Below, piece after piece: positions 34,201 to 46,375 of a stretch of DNA of 64,000 bases. The stretch covers positions 5,504,001-5,568,000 of the forward strand of contig NC_064034.1 in NCBI RefSeq assembly GCF_932526225.1. Reading direction: 5' to 3'. The notes under the pieces were generated by a model. That model was not told the origin of the DNA and searched no databases. It saw only the letters and a list, made by a program, of their open reading frames with translations. Position 1 is the first letter of the stretch. Every line of letters starts with the position of its first letter. Origin of the DNA: Nematostella vectensis (taxonomy: Eukaryota; Cnidaria; Anthozoa; Actiniaria; Edwardsiidae). The translations under genes were made by a program, and so were the position numbers.

Positions 34201-37200
34201 TAGTGTGGTCTTAAAGACCATTTTAACCTTTCACCCATTTAGCTTAGGCAGGGATTAAAAAACGCCATATAATGGAAATCACACTGTTGGCCAAAATTTC
34301 AGTAATCTTCAAGCATACAACTCTTCATTTTAATATGCAACTGGGATAAATGAATTAGAATGAAATTGCAGATAAGAAAGGTTGCCATGGAAACCGTTCC
34401 ACCTGATTAACAGGCAGTCATCTTATATACACAATCCCAAAGTTCAATGACATATGTATTGAGGTAAAAATAAGACTTATCTCTTAAAAAATCTCCTTCA
34501 AAAAGATTTCCGGGTCTTTACGTTGTCTGAAGCTCCTCCTCAACTCTTTCCTGACTGGGCTCGAGGCTTCAATCGGCCAAGGGCCTTGGGTGTTGTCCGT
34601 AGGTGCTTTCACGCTATCTGGCACTTAGGCGGTCAACTCCGCGTAAGCGATCATTGATGTTTTTAGATTCATTTCCCATTTCATTGTTTTCCTTTCCACA
34701 GACCACTGAGTGGCATCTTCTTCTGGCCTATATGGCACTGTCTGTGTAACACTACTGCCGTCTTCTCTCTTTGCCACAACATGCTAACCCCTTCTGAACT
34801 GAACAAGTAGCGGCTGTCTCTCATAGGCCTGCGTTCCCATGTTCTTCGCCTCTCGGAAGGCCAGGACCGAGTCTTCTACTTTTATATCCTATGTCTTCAC
34901 CTGTCGCTTCTTGTCTGCATGCTTCTTCATCCTTATCTTTTCTAATAGGTCTTTCTGATAGAGCTCTTCAAAGTCTATTCTCAGAATCGGCAGTCTTGTT
35001 CGGAAACATGATATCCGCAGGTGCCACCTTGGTGGTGCAGTGGGGCGTTGCTCTGTAGGCCCGCAGAAAACGGTACACTTCCTGTTTGAAGTTGCTTCGG
35101 TAAGTCAGGAGATTTGTTAAAGCGTCTTCACTATTCTCATGAACTGTTCCGCCTCGCCGTTAGCCTGTGGGTTAGGTGGCGTGTTGGTCTGGTATGTGAA
35201 GCCTTGGTATGTGCTTAAGTCCCTGAACTCTCCTCCGTTGAACGGCGGTCCATTGTCGCTCCCACCCGTAGCCAGGATCCCCAGTGATGCAAACATTCTG
35301 TCCAGCTTCGGGACTACTGCTCTGTCGCTTGTGCCTGTTACAAACTCTCTCTCCACCTTGACTGCTTACACACCACCACCAGCATGTATTCACCCGTATG
35401 TATAGGACCCCAAAAGGTTATTGCCACCTCTTGCCAGGCCTCCGAGGGTATGCAAGACATACGGAGCGGCTCGATCTCTCTTGTAACACTGTGACCACCT
35501 GGCACGGGTGGTCATGCTGGATGTGCTCTTCTACCATTCTGTCTATGCGTGGGAACCATAGTCTCGAGTGCGTAAGTACTCCGAAACATTTTCTCTCGGA
35601 GGAACCTGGGCACGACTATTCTAGCCCCTCTTACTACTAGTCCTCTGACAAATGCCAGGGTCGTAGGCAGCGCCCAGTATTTTAAACCATACAAGTATGT
35701 ATGGTTGGTTAGGGACCCCCACTCAACTGCCTTTGCTACCTTGTCTCATTGTTGGTAGGTCACCGGCCTCCATCTTCTAGTGCTGGGGTCATATTGCTTC
35801 AGGGGGACTGCGATTCCGTTTCGTCCGGCATCTGTCTTTAGCCGTATCTTCCTCGATGGGTTGAAGTATGCCATCACAAGTAGGGCCCTTACATGCTCGA
35901 AGGAATATTTGCACTCTGCTGTCCACTGGAACTCAGCATCTTTCTTTAGTAGTGCCCGGAGTGGCGCAGTCACCCGGGCAAATCCTTCCATGAAGTCGGC
36001 GTTTGCTCCGGCAAAGAATAGGAACGAACGTACTTCTGCAACCGACTCTGGGTGTCCGGCCGCCTTGAGCACTGCTACCTATTTCAGGTCTGGGGAGATA
36101 TCATCGCTCGTGAACACCTTGCCGAAGAACGTAACCTCTGTCAAATTAAATCTACTCTTCTTTAGGCTGAGCGTTAGATTGTTGTCTTTCCACAGCTTCA
36201 AGACATGTCTCAGGGCTCGATCGTGTTCTTCTTGGCTTGTTCCAATTATCAGGATGTCACAAAAATACTTATGGCATTCGGTTGTTGGGCTACCACCTTT
36301 TCCCACCTTTCGAACTTCCTTATTGAAGATTTCGGCTGCGCTGTTGACCCCAAAGTGTAGCCTCTTAAATCGATTGAGCCCACTTGGCTTGTAGAAGTTG
36401 GTCAGCTTCCTGCTTTCAGCTGCATGTAAAGATTTCTTTTCACAACTGAATGGTTTATGACTTGCACTTTAGTTTCCACTTGACCTTTTTGAATATTATC
36501 TCAGTTTCTAGCTATAAAGGACAGATTTGCATGACAGCCATTGCCATGGCAACAGGAAAGTGATGTTTAACGTTTTGATAAGATAAAAGTTACTAAATCA
36601 GTATGTTTACAAAGTATAAAACCCATTATTTTCCAGAGAGAAATAACGAGTTTCTGTGATTCTCTTATTGTGGCCCTTTATTTTGGGGGTCCTAGGCATG
36701 GTACCAAAAATGGTCCCATTGCGTCATGATGGCCCAACAGTACCTTACGACAACAGGTCCCAAAATGATCCCAAGACATTGTTCTATCATTCTATGCACC
36801 TAAACCAAATGTATAGGAGATGTGCTACTACATGATTTTTTCCGGTTCTTCCTTCTAGACTATATGGAAGACCTGTTAATAAGGATGCTTACAGATGAAG
36901 CGTTTTAATTCTTTGATTCTCAATCACAATCATATCAGATGAGAAAAGCCATACTAAAATTATGCCATGAGAACAGTACAGTAGCAACATCATGAATACT
37001 TACCGAAGTTGTTGGATTCCATGGTCGATTTCCCCTGAATTAGGATACATTTGTTAGTCAGCTGGTCTAGAATAATCATAGATAATCTGGCTAACATTTG
37101 TACTCACATTGGCATGTTGACACCAGGTGCAACTGCATTGTTGGGAGGAGGTCGCATTCCGCCATAATTCTAAAAACAATTACAAAAATGGTGAGTTGAT

Positions 37201-40200
37201 AATCTATACCTAATTGTAGGAATGATAAAGAAATGAACTATTCTGACAAGTCTATTAATCAAATTTGTGATAGAAAGGTATTGAATCAGTCTTTAATGTG
37301 TGTTTATCTGCATGACCTTAAATTACTCAATATCAACATCTTTATGTTAAATATTCCAGCATCGCATGCTTACCGGTTGTAAAGGACCCCTTGGGTGGTT
37401 CATTCTTGACATAGGACCCTGCATCGGTTGGCCTGAGAAAAAAGAAATGTTACTTTTATTGTTGTGCTCACACTTAAGAGGACACTTGCTCAGTGACAAA
37501 ATGGGCATTGTGTCCACAAGGTTGGAGTTTTCAATTTCAGATTGGAAAATTGAAGTCTCAAGCATGTCTGGGACAAAGAATTGCAAACCTTGATAAGGAC
37601 TCTGTTGTCGAGTTGGGTCCATCGTGCTAGGAAGGAGGGGCTGCGCCCCTGGTACACCTGTCACACCGGGCTGTAGGGACATACCATCACCATTAGTTGC
37701 TAGGCTTTTGTTGTCTGCCCCAGACCAGACCAACTGAAGGACCAAAGTGCAGAGGAGAGGTAGAGTGCAGATGTCACAAGAGGAAGAAATGAAAGAAAGA
37801 AACTCTTATTAGGCCGCAAATTAAAATGTCTTAGGAAGAGTTGAGAAAAAATTATTCAGGGTTATTGATACTCAAGTTATGTTTATGAAAGTTAAGGTTT
37901 ATTGTGCAATTCCAGAAAACATCCATCCCCCCCTACGGCGGGAATTGGAAAATCTGGCAGGTGGGGGGGTCACAGCCCCAGAAAATTACAGGGGTGTGGG
38001 GTATAGTGCATTTTACCATTTCCAGGGGGTTGATTTTGCTCTAGGCTGTAATTTTGACTTGTGTTACGGTTACGAACAAGCTCTCGCCTTTGACATAAAT
38101 GTTATTAGCTCTTCACTTTAAAAAAACGGCAGAGAAAAGGCTTGCTCGTATTTCCATTCCAAATATTGTTTCATATCCTAATATTGTATCATTCTTATAA
38201 ACTTTAAGCTGCATCTTCAAGCGTCCAGAACCAACACGTTTTTCTTTTGAAGTTGTGTGTAATGGCCGCATTGTCGTTTCCAACAACGAGCTCGCATTTA
38301 ACAGAGGGATTCCAATCAAAGTTTTGAACTCTAAATCTTGCACGAAGCAGTCACAGGGAGCTCAACTAAAGAGTTTAAATAAAATTTGAATACCAATCTT
38401 TTCATGGGGGGTGGGTATGGATGTTTTCTGGAGCTGCACATTGGCTACACCCGCTATTTGTGATTTAAATTATTCAATTCATGGTTGTTTGTACTCATGT
38501 TATAATGTTCAAATACATATAGATTCATTGGCTTCATTCAGTATGTGTGAATTTGTTTTGTTATGTGTTTCTACACTAGATTAATCTAATTAAGCAATAA
38601 TGGTCACAAAGTAGAAAAACTTTAAATTCTGTTAAGATTGAGAAATAAACTTAGAAAAGAGCCAGAAGCTGGTAAGGGGCCAGTACATAGGCCATCTATC
38701 TTTCAAAGGCTCAATGCCATGGGACCATGTCCCTATTTTTAAATTAAATTAGTTTTAAACTTTAAATAACAGACAACATAATTAGAGGAAAATTGACCCC
38801 TTTCTTTAGTTTAGTTTTAGCTCCTATTATTTTAAAACAAGGATTTCTCTAATTATATTTCATGCTAGTTGAGTGGATTAATTTGAAAAAGGTAAACCAA
38901 CATTAACAAAATGTTGTGATGATTGATTCCTGCTTAGGCCAGAGTTAGAGGAGGGAAAGTATGGTGCAAAGATCAGGAGTTTACTCCATCAAACACAGTT
39001 GGTGTAGGTGCAAAAATGTAATGAGGTGAAAAGATATTATAACCTACCTGGCCAGGCATTCTGACATTAGGAGCTCGACCAGTTGGATATCTAGACATAT
39101 ATGGTGGCTGCAATTCCAAATTATCATAGCATTAGATAATTTATATATTACTGTCACTTCAGTGAGCTAATTTTTATTTTTTTTTATGGGAGGAAAGGAA
39201 AAGAACGTTTTCATGACGTTGCATGCACATCCAAAATGCCACAGACTGGCGGGCCACAGTTGATCTAAAATGGAGTACAAAGCGGAGTTCACAGACAAAG
39301 CTATAGAAAATGGTGCCAGAGTACACAACATGGTGGAAATGGTCTAACTAAAATATTTAAACAGAGCTTGAGTAAGGAGCAGTCAAAAGGTTTGAAATTC
39401 TGCCTATGGGAGTGTTACCTGGTTTGTCATGTAACCGGGTGGTGTTTGGTTCTGCATGTACGGAGGTCCTTGATGGGAGGGGGGTGGAGGGTGCGGTGAC
39501 GCTTGTGAAGACTGAAATCGAAACACAGAATCACTGCATATTCATATGTCTGGTAAAAGTAAAGGTATTTGCTGTATCTATTATCTGTATCAGCTTTGTA
39601 AAACAAAGATATAAGAAACCATATGCAATCAGAACAAGCATTTTGTGCTTAGCGCAACCTTTTGCCACTTAACCAGTATACCCTTTGCCTTGTGGGAGGC
39701 CTTAGGCATGGACTATTTGATATTTGACTGGAGGAGTGGCTGACCCCACCACCCCCAAAACCGAGCAAGGCTCATAAGGCCCTTAAAAAAATCAAGCAGT
39801 AATCTGCCTGGGAAAAAAATTCAGCAAACAACAAATCAGCCACAACCCCTATCAAATATCAAATGGTCCATCCCTTACCTCCTAGTTCTTACACCGTAGG
39901 ACCATCTGTCATAATTCAATTTGTGAAATGCCTTTACTAATTAAAGCTGACATCTTACCTGGAAATATCCAGGCATGCCACCCTGCATCCCTGCGGCGCC
40001 TGCGCCACCATCATTTGACATCTGGGCGAACCCAGGTGATGGGACTGCTCCTTGCTGAAGGTTTGGAATAACCTATTCAATAAAAATTGCTCCATGTTAA
40101 AAGACAAACACCTACTAACTAACTTGTTTTTTTTTAAAGATTTCAAGGCCCACATTTTTTGGTACTTAGATATCAATTTAACCACTGCCAAATTTAAGGA

Positions 40201-43200
40201 AAATGTAACAAGCATTAAAAAGAGACAGAAAACTTTTTTACCCTCTTAAAAAGAGCCATGTTCTAGAATTGTGCACACATAACTAATAAAAAAGCTAAAT
40301 TTACTTACAAAAACTCCTCAACATAGTTGATAAGATCACTGACCTTTCTTTCTCTTCCGTACTTATAGATAAGTAATTTTTTTCTATATGGTGAGCTGGT
40401 AGGGACTAAAGTGATTACAAGACAATGTAATTATATTCTCTACCAAGTTTTTTGTTAAAATATAGCATCAAAAATAGTTTTCTAGGTGATATAATACACA
40501 AAAGGTTACAGGAGAGAAAGTTTGACTTATTGTAAAAGATGAGAAAGATGCCTCTATGAAAAGCTTGATCAAATAAGAAAAGGTTCTCTTGTCTCCTTTT
40601 GTTTGGCAGGGTAAAAACTATTGATGTTTTGACTGGCTGATTTGAGATAACATTTTTGAAGTTGTGATGCAAAAGCACTAAGATAAGGAACAAAGATAAG
40701 TACAGAGCCTCTGTACAGGGCGCATTGGATTTTTCAAAATGTGACAAAAAAATAAATTTGCCATAAACTTTATGACCAGCAAACATCTGCAAATGGGTTA
40801 CACTTGTGGAAACACTTGCTCAAGAATATTAAGCACCTGAGCTTGCCTGTCAAAGGTGTTTAGATCAACTACTTTACAGCCAACCTGAGGTTCTGAGACT
40901 AAAATTTTAACCCAACGCATGCACCTTGAGAAAATGACAAACTTTGAGTCCTGTAATACCAGCAGCTGTGGCATTAAGTGACAGTAACCACATAGAAAAA
41001 GTTTCTATGAAATTTACCGAGTAAGAAATGACTGATTGAAAAATTTCAACATTTCAAGATACAGTGTTTTTATAATATGTTCTCCTCAGAAATTTCCCAA
41101 TTCATTTAATAATAAATGGAATAATACAAAAAAATCACATCTTACTTTAAACCTAAAAGTAATGGCTGAAAAAGTTAAGTCTTTAAAGAAAATATTGTAA
41201 CCTGCAGGTGTTCAGGCTCTACAAGGTTCTATTTTTAGCACTGAATATTCAAACAAACACAACTGTCAGAAATTCAATTATTATTCAGAAGTTCATACAA
41301 GTTCAATTTTTTAAGGTTCGAAAAGGGTCTCCATTTTTTGTAGAAAGCAGAGGAAATTTTACTCACAAAGTAAGGCATAAGCAACTCTTTATGGGTTGTG
41401 GAAGTTTGTACTTTTCAAAGCTTCATTACTTATTCACAAATTCATGAGAACGAGACAGACTAAAAGAGCACATCGGAACACTGAAAAATACTCCAAATGG
41501 CACTAGCTGAATTCCAAGATTGTTTTACAGAAATTATTATAAGGCAAAGCCATAAACACTAGCTGAAATGCATAGGGATCACTACAGATTTAAAGGCTCA
41601 TTAAATTTGTCTAAAGGTCATCCACATTTAGTCTGGTCTTACATTTAATAAAATTGACATTGAACCATTTAGCTTAACAGTTCAGAAAAAAATTAAATGT
41701 ATAAAGCAAAATGTCTTATGTGGGCTAACATGTTTTTATTTACTCGTCATTATTTCAAAATAATCAACTGTCCCACTGTTTTAGTTCAAGTACAGTTTGA
41801 TAGCACAACTTGGGGCAAAGAGAAAAACAGAAATGTCCTACACTAGACAGTAAGGAATGATCGAATCAAAGATAAATGCTAAATATTTAAGGAAGCTTTT
41901 TCTTTGTCTGACTAGAAAAACAACTCTGAAACATCGACCCTGGTTTCTTATAGGTTGAGAAACAAAGGACATCTTTTGACAGGCTTCCCAAGATGCTCGA
42001 GCTAAGAAATTCAACACCTGCAGACGTTAATTTGCATTTTAGCACAAGAAACAAACCCAGATTTTGACCAATGCAAATTTCCGATCTGACAAGCGGGAAT
42101 CGCCTTGAATACAAGACAAACCAGACTTTTAACAGAGACGTCTGCGTTTCATTGCAATAAAGTAAAAAATTCGTTGTGATCGGAATAAAACGCTAACTCG
42201 TACCATTTCGACTGATCTTTAAAGTTTGAGAACCCATTTCAATGTTGATCAGGTGTTCCACGATGACTTTGGTTGGCTTCCTGAATTTTTTTAAATGTAT
42301 TTCCTGTGTGGAAGAAGTCATATTTTGTGACTATAATTCAACGTGTAAAACTGCAAAAATCTTTTGCGTGGACCGTAAACGTCATGTGACAACCAAAACT
42401 TGATTCCAGACTTTCTGAAGATATGTAAATGGACCAAAATCCCGGCATATTACTAGATGATATTCAAACGAACAAAGAACTTGCTACTCGTACAAAATCC
42501 CTTTAGAATATTGCTCTTATTCCATGGGATTTTTGCTACAACGATCCTTTACAAGGTCACGACTGTACTCGATTTATCTCGAGCGTGCAATTACACCAGC
42601 ATATGTAAGCATGCGGACGAGCAGACCCAAAATAATTTCCCTTATCCAAGCTTGTGTAACTTAACTCTGTGATTTAATGTATTCACGACGCGGTTCAAAT
42701 GAAGTCGAGGACGCTACGCGAATAAGTTACCAGTTTGTAAACGATCATTTATTGTTGCTCCCGATCCGTTCAGTTATGATAAACAACCAATTGATCATAG
42801 CTCACTACAACTATTCTTTCTAGGGTAAAAGTCCCCCCAAACAACATGTCGCTCAACTGGTGGTTCAACCACAATGACTACCAACAACCATCGTATCTCA
42901 TTCATAAATATCACCAGCTAACGACAAAGAGGACTGGAGTAATTCGCCAGCCCTAATACTCAAAAGCGACCATGTAAAACTTGGCTAGCGCCATAAACAC
43001 ACATCGCGATCCAGTAATCGGGGATGGAGGTCTTAGAAGCGATATACCGTCAAAATAAACTCAAACGCATCGACTCGGCAGAAACAAGCTAGTATCGAAC
43101 AATACCCCGTCTAGTTCTTTGATTTTCTTCAAAACGCATTTTAAAGATCTGAACGCACGAGAGAGCACAACTCCACCGATGGTTTGATTGGCCTTGAAAT

Positions 43201-44486
43201 TTGAGATATTACTATTTCAAATTTCCGACCTCGAATCGTATGCGTGGAGTATTCGCTGCATAAGGTATATACGCGTACCCAGTGATAATAAATTACACTG
43301 TCTTTCATTCTCGCATCAGTAAACCATGTGAAAGTACAGGAAACAGGGTAATCAAAGCGATCTAAGGGGCTAGGAATGAATCTAGTATATGAAATAATTT
43401 ATGCACTGGAAGAGTTTTGTGCGGGGGAAGAATTTAGAATAAATTCAACGCATAGAGGTCGATCACTAACAATGCCTGCTAGCGTGACAACTTTATGCGC
43501 TGCCAAAGGCACCCATCTTGCATTTCTAGATTAGAACACGGAAACTGCAATAGGAACTAGCAATATAAAAGTCCAAACATGAACTCACATAGTCGTGGAA
43601 GGCTTTGGCCTCGCTGGAGTGATCACAACTGTCCCTTCTCTCCGGCGCGGCACAGTAAAGATCCCAGAATACACTTCAAAGACAAGAAAACACTACCTTT
43701 TATAAGATGAAACAGCGTTCTTTTGGGCGGGAAAATCTTAAAAACAGATCATACCTAATACTAAAACATGTTAAATTACAAATCCTGGTTTTTGTCTGAG
43801 TACTGTGGATTGATTTATGATATAGTTTAAAAGTATGGACGAGCATTACACTGAAGCTCCTATTTACTACTGAATGTAACGAGCACCTTGAATGTAGTTT
43901 TAAAACTCACACCAAACATAGTTCATAATTAGTTCACCAATAGTACATACCACCACCAGGAGTGAAGAAATCCCGGCGGTTCTCCTAGTGTAATGTTTTT
44001 CTCCCATCTTATCTACAAAACCAAAAATCTACATGTGAGTAGAGAGTTTGTCTGATGGAAGCAAGCTCTACCGTCACAAGCCTTTGTACCCAAACAACGA
44101 CTAGTCGATCGAGTCCATGGATTAAAACTTGTGCTTTGGAACGATTGAGTTACCTCATTTAGAAAAGTCTGTGCACTCTTCTGAGCTCCAACATGTAAGA
44201 GATATTCATATACGTACAACGCCAGCCTGGAGTAGAATAAAACATTCTCAATATAAACGTTATGACTGGGTACAACAGCCGACATAAGTTAAAATAGGCG
44301 GCGAGTCCTCCCAACTACTATTCGAATAAGACGCAAAATCGTTCGATTTGTCCACACAAACATAGGTTTTCGACCACGTAGAATGTGAATCAAGGGTCCA
44401 TCATGTGTAATTTTTCTTTTGAAGGCTTACTTTTCCCTGGCCTGGGCATCCGAAGGCACTGTATTCGCCTTTCCTTTAGAGTACAT
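31281..44486 (-). CDS. SSBP: Single-stranded DNA-binding protein (SSBP2/3/4 type), 16 exons, 3' end unresolved
   Basis: Nuclear adaptor that binds LDB/CLIM and stabilises LIM-homeodomain transcription complexes (SSDP in flies). Exons, 5' to 3': 44431-44486, 44154-44226, 43951-44012, 43589-43673, 39959-40054, 39419-39511, 39048-39107, 37589-37670, 37374-37432, 37108-37169, 37004-37034, 33534-33576, 33135-33205, 31615-31681, 31484-31518, 31281-31382. All junction phases agree. The N-terminus ([19 protein letters not shown]) plus [19 protein letters not shown] is the LUFS/LisH domain, followed by [20 protein letters not shown] and [15 protein letters not shown]. The rest is Pro/Gly/Met-rich ([36 protein letters not shown]), as in the family. 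359 codons are recovered (human paralogs about 361-388), so only a short C-terminal piece is missing. Introns hold a 39-bp minisatellite, a gypsy-bearing element and a MITE. Confidence 0.95.
31886..32815. repeat. 39-bp minisatellite with a 312-bp higher-order period, in an SSBP intron
   Basis: About 24 units of a 39-bp repeat (catcacaaccagtgtcacac then aacactactcaaacaagta), with degenerate copies extending to about 31806 and 33060. Marker variants (gtgtcaaac at 32062 and 32374; cttaaacaagtacatcacc near 32115 and 32427) recur 312 bp apart, exactly 8 units, showing a block duplication. It lies in the intron between SSBP exons 13 and 14. The long Thr/Ser- and His-rich frames are artefacts of a period divisible by 3. 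Confidence 0.96.
33748..36825. mobile_element. 3.1-kb element with ~290-bp inverted terminal repeats carrying a gypsy fragment
   Basis: The sequence from 33748 to about 34039 returns as its reverse complement from about 36541 to 36825 with roughly 90% identity by eye (shared words cctctacacatttgg-like start, ccaaaataaagggccacaat, aacgttaaacatcactttcc). The inner end of both arms is GTTGCCATGGCAA. Between the arms lie a Ty3/gypsy pol fragment and unassigned sequence. The outermost bases begin gcacatctcct. No target duplication was resolved. It is within the SSBP intron between exons 11 and 12. Confidence 0.8.
34500..36430 (-). pseudogene. Ty3/gypsy retrotransposon pol fragment (RT, RNase H, integrase), decayed
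   Basis: Minus-strand coding blocks in gypsy pol order. RT is at about 36079-36420 ([20 protein letters not shown], then FCDILIIG in place of the DDI(L/I) catalytic box, then LSLKKSRF and VTFFGKVF). The RNase H-type region at 35746-36072 has [29 protein letters not shown] and [13 protein letters not shown]. The integrase core at 35117-35356 has [14 protein letters not shown] and [15 protein letters not shown]. Frames are broken between blocks and the first catalytic Asp of the RT box is Cys, so the copy is dead. No LTRs were found. Confidence 0.85.
37904..38439. mobile_element. MITE-like element with GTGCA..TCCAGAAAACATCCAT inverted ends
   Basis: Left end (37904) gtgcaattccagaaaacatc and right end (to 38439) gatgttttctggagctgcac form a ~24-bp imperfect inverted repeat, each next to a G/C-rich run. 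The interior has no transposase. A short ATT at both flanks could be a 3-bp target duplication. It lies in the SSBP intron between exons 7 and 8; a relative is in the protease intron. Confidence 0.7.
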
Positions 44487-44572
44487 GCTGTGTGCAGCCT
44501 GTCAGCGATGTGTCACTTGAGTTCGTCATGACCAGTGACTCGCACTGCGCCGCTCACTGCTGGGCCCAGCAT

Positions 44573-44587
44573 GGTTACCATGGCAAT
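44573..44587. promoter_or_regulatory. RFX X-box-like motif upstream of SSBP
   Basis: GGTTACCATGGCAAT is close to the palindromic RFX X-box (GTTNCCATGGNAAC), 87 bp upstream of the SSBP start codon on the divergent side. Evidence is motif and position only. Confidence 0.4.
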
Positions 44588-45009
44588 CATTAAGGACCGG
44601 TCACTGATTGGCTAATAAGCGGCATCACGCTGCTAGAAGGAAATATCGGAATGGTTGTGTGTTTTAGGAAAATTTCGTACATCCTCCATGTGGTACACTA
44701 CTATGTTTGTTTTCATCCATAAGAAAAAGGAACTGATTGTTATTTTATAGGGGGAGGGGTTCTGTAGAGCTTTCATGTAGGCAGGAAAATTAGATTTACA
44801 CTTATGTTATATTATCTATCACTGGTCCTCACATCACCTAATATAATAATATATAATTTGCGAGAAGAAATGTTTTTATCAACAGGTTTTTCTTACATAT
44901 AGTCAGGTGCTTGTCCACAGGGGGGAGGTAGGGGGAGTCCTAGGGGTGCGGACGAAACCTTCGTTGGTAGTAAAGAAGTACTAATCCGCCCACCTCTTAA
45001 CCTTCAGTC
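44588..45009. other. Intergenic upstream of SSBP
   Basis: No gene recognised. A G-rich patch lies near 44920-44950. Confidence 0.5.
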
Positions 45010-45039
45010 ATGTCCTTCACCTCCCATCCTCAAAGTCAT

Positions 45040-46375
45040 CCCCGCCACATCCCAACCTCCATTCATGTCCGCCACCTCTCAACCCAGTCATGTCCGCCAC
45101 CTCTCAACCTCAAGTCATGTTTTTCACCTCTCAACCTTCAGTCATCTCCGCCACCTCAACCTCCAGTCATCCCCGCCAGCTCTCAACCCAGTCATGTCGG
45201 CCACTTCTCAACCAAGTCATGTCCGCTACCTCTCAACCCGGTCATGTCCGCCACCTCTCACCCAGTCATGTCCGTCACCTCTCAACCTCCAGTCATGTCC
45301 GCTACCTCTCAACCTCCAGTCATGTCCGCCACCTCTCAACCAAGTCATGTCTGCAACCTCTCAACCCAGTCATGTCCGCCACCTCTCAACTCAGTCATGT
45401 TCGCCACCTCTCAACCTCCAGTCATGTCCGCCACCTCTCAACCTCCAGTCATGTTCGCAACCTCTCAACCTCCAGTCATGTCCGCCACCTCTCAACCTCC
45501 AGTCATGTTCGCCATCTCTCAACCTCCAGTCATGTTCGCCATCTCTCAACCTCCAGTCATGTCCGCCACCTCTCAACCTCCAGTCATGTTCGCCATCTCT
45601 CAACCTCCAGTCATGTCCTCCACCTCTCAACCCAGTCATGTTCGCCACCTCTCAACCTCCAGTCATGTCCGCCACCTCTCAACCTCCAGTCATGTCCGCT
45701 ACCTCTCAACTCAGTCACGTTCGCCACCTCTAAACCTCCAGTCATGTTCGCCACCTCTGAACCTCCAGTCATGTCCGCCACCTCTCAACTCAGTCATGTT
45801 CGCCACCTCTCAACCTCCAGTCATGTTCGCCATCTCTCAACCTCCAGTCATGTCCGCCACCTCTCAACTCAGTCATGTTCGCCACCTCTCAACCTCCAGT
45901 CATGTTCGCCACCTCTCAACCTCCAGTCATGTTCGCCACCTCTCAACCTCCAGTCATGTTCGCCACCTCTCAACCTCCAGTTATGTTCGCCACCTCTCAA
46001 CCTCCACTCATGTCCGCCACCTCTCAACTCAGTCATGTTCGCCACCTCTCAACCTCCAGTCATGTCCGCCACCTCTCAACTCAGTCATGTTCGCCACCTC
46101 TCAACCTCCAGTCATGTCCTCCACCTCTCAACCCAGTCATGTCCGCCACCTCTCAACCTCCAGTCATGTCCGCTACCTCTCAACTCAGTCATGTTCGCCA
46201 CCTCTCAACCTCCAGTCATGTTCGCCACCTCTCAACCTCCACTCATGTCCGCCACCTCTCAACTCAGTCATGTTCGCCACCTCTCAACCTCCAGTCATGT
46301 CCGCCACCTCTCAACTCAGTCATGTTCGCCACCTCTCAACCTCCAGTCATGTCCGCCATTTCTCATGATCCAGTC
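45040..46375. repeat. Mixed 25/27-bp minisatellite, about 50 units
   Basis: Tandem array with unit tctcaacctccagtcatgtc plus cgccacc (27 bp), mixed with 25-bp versions that lack two bases (tctcaacccagtcatg.., tctcaactcagtcatg..). Point variants (tccgct, ttcgcc, catctc) recur in runs, suggesting local block duplications. Open frames of up to 452 codons (S/H/P/L-rich) are artefacts. The array is intergenic between SSBP and RPS28. Confidence 0.96.

Noticed and set aside
35780-36394. 204-codon plus-strand frame
   Set aside because: Antisense shadow of the gypsy reverse transcriptase and RNase H region.
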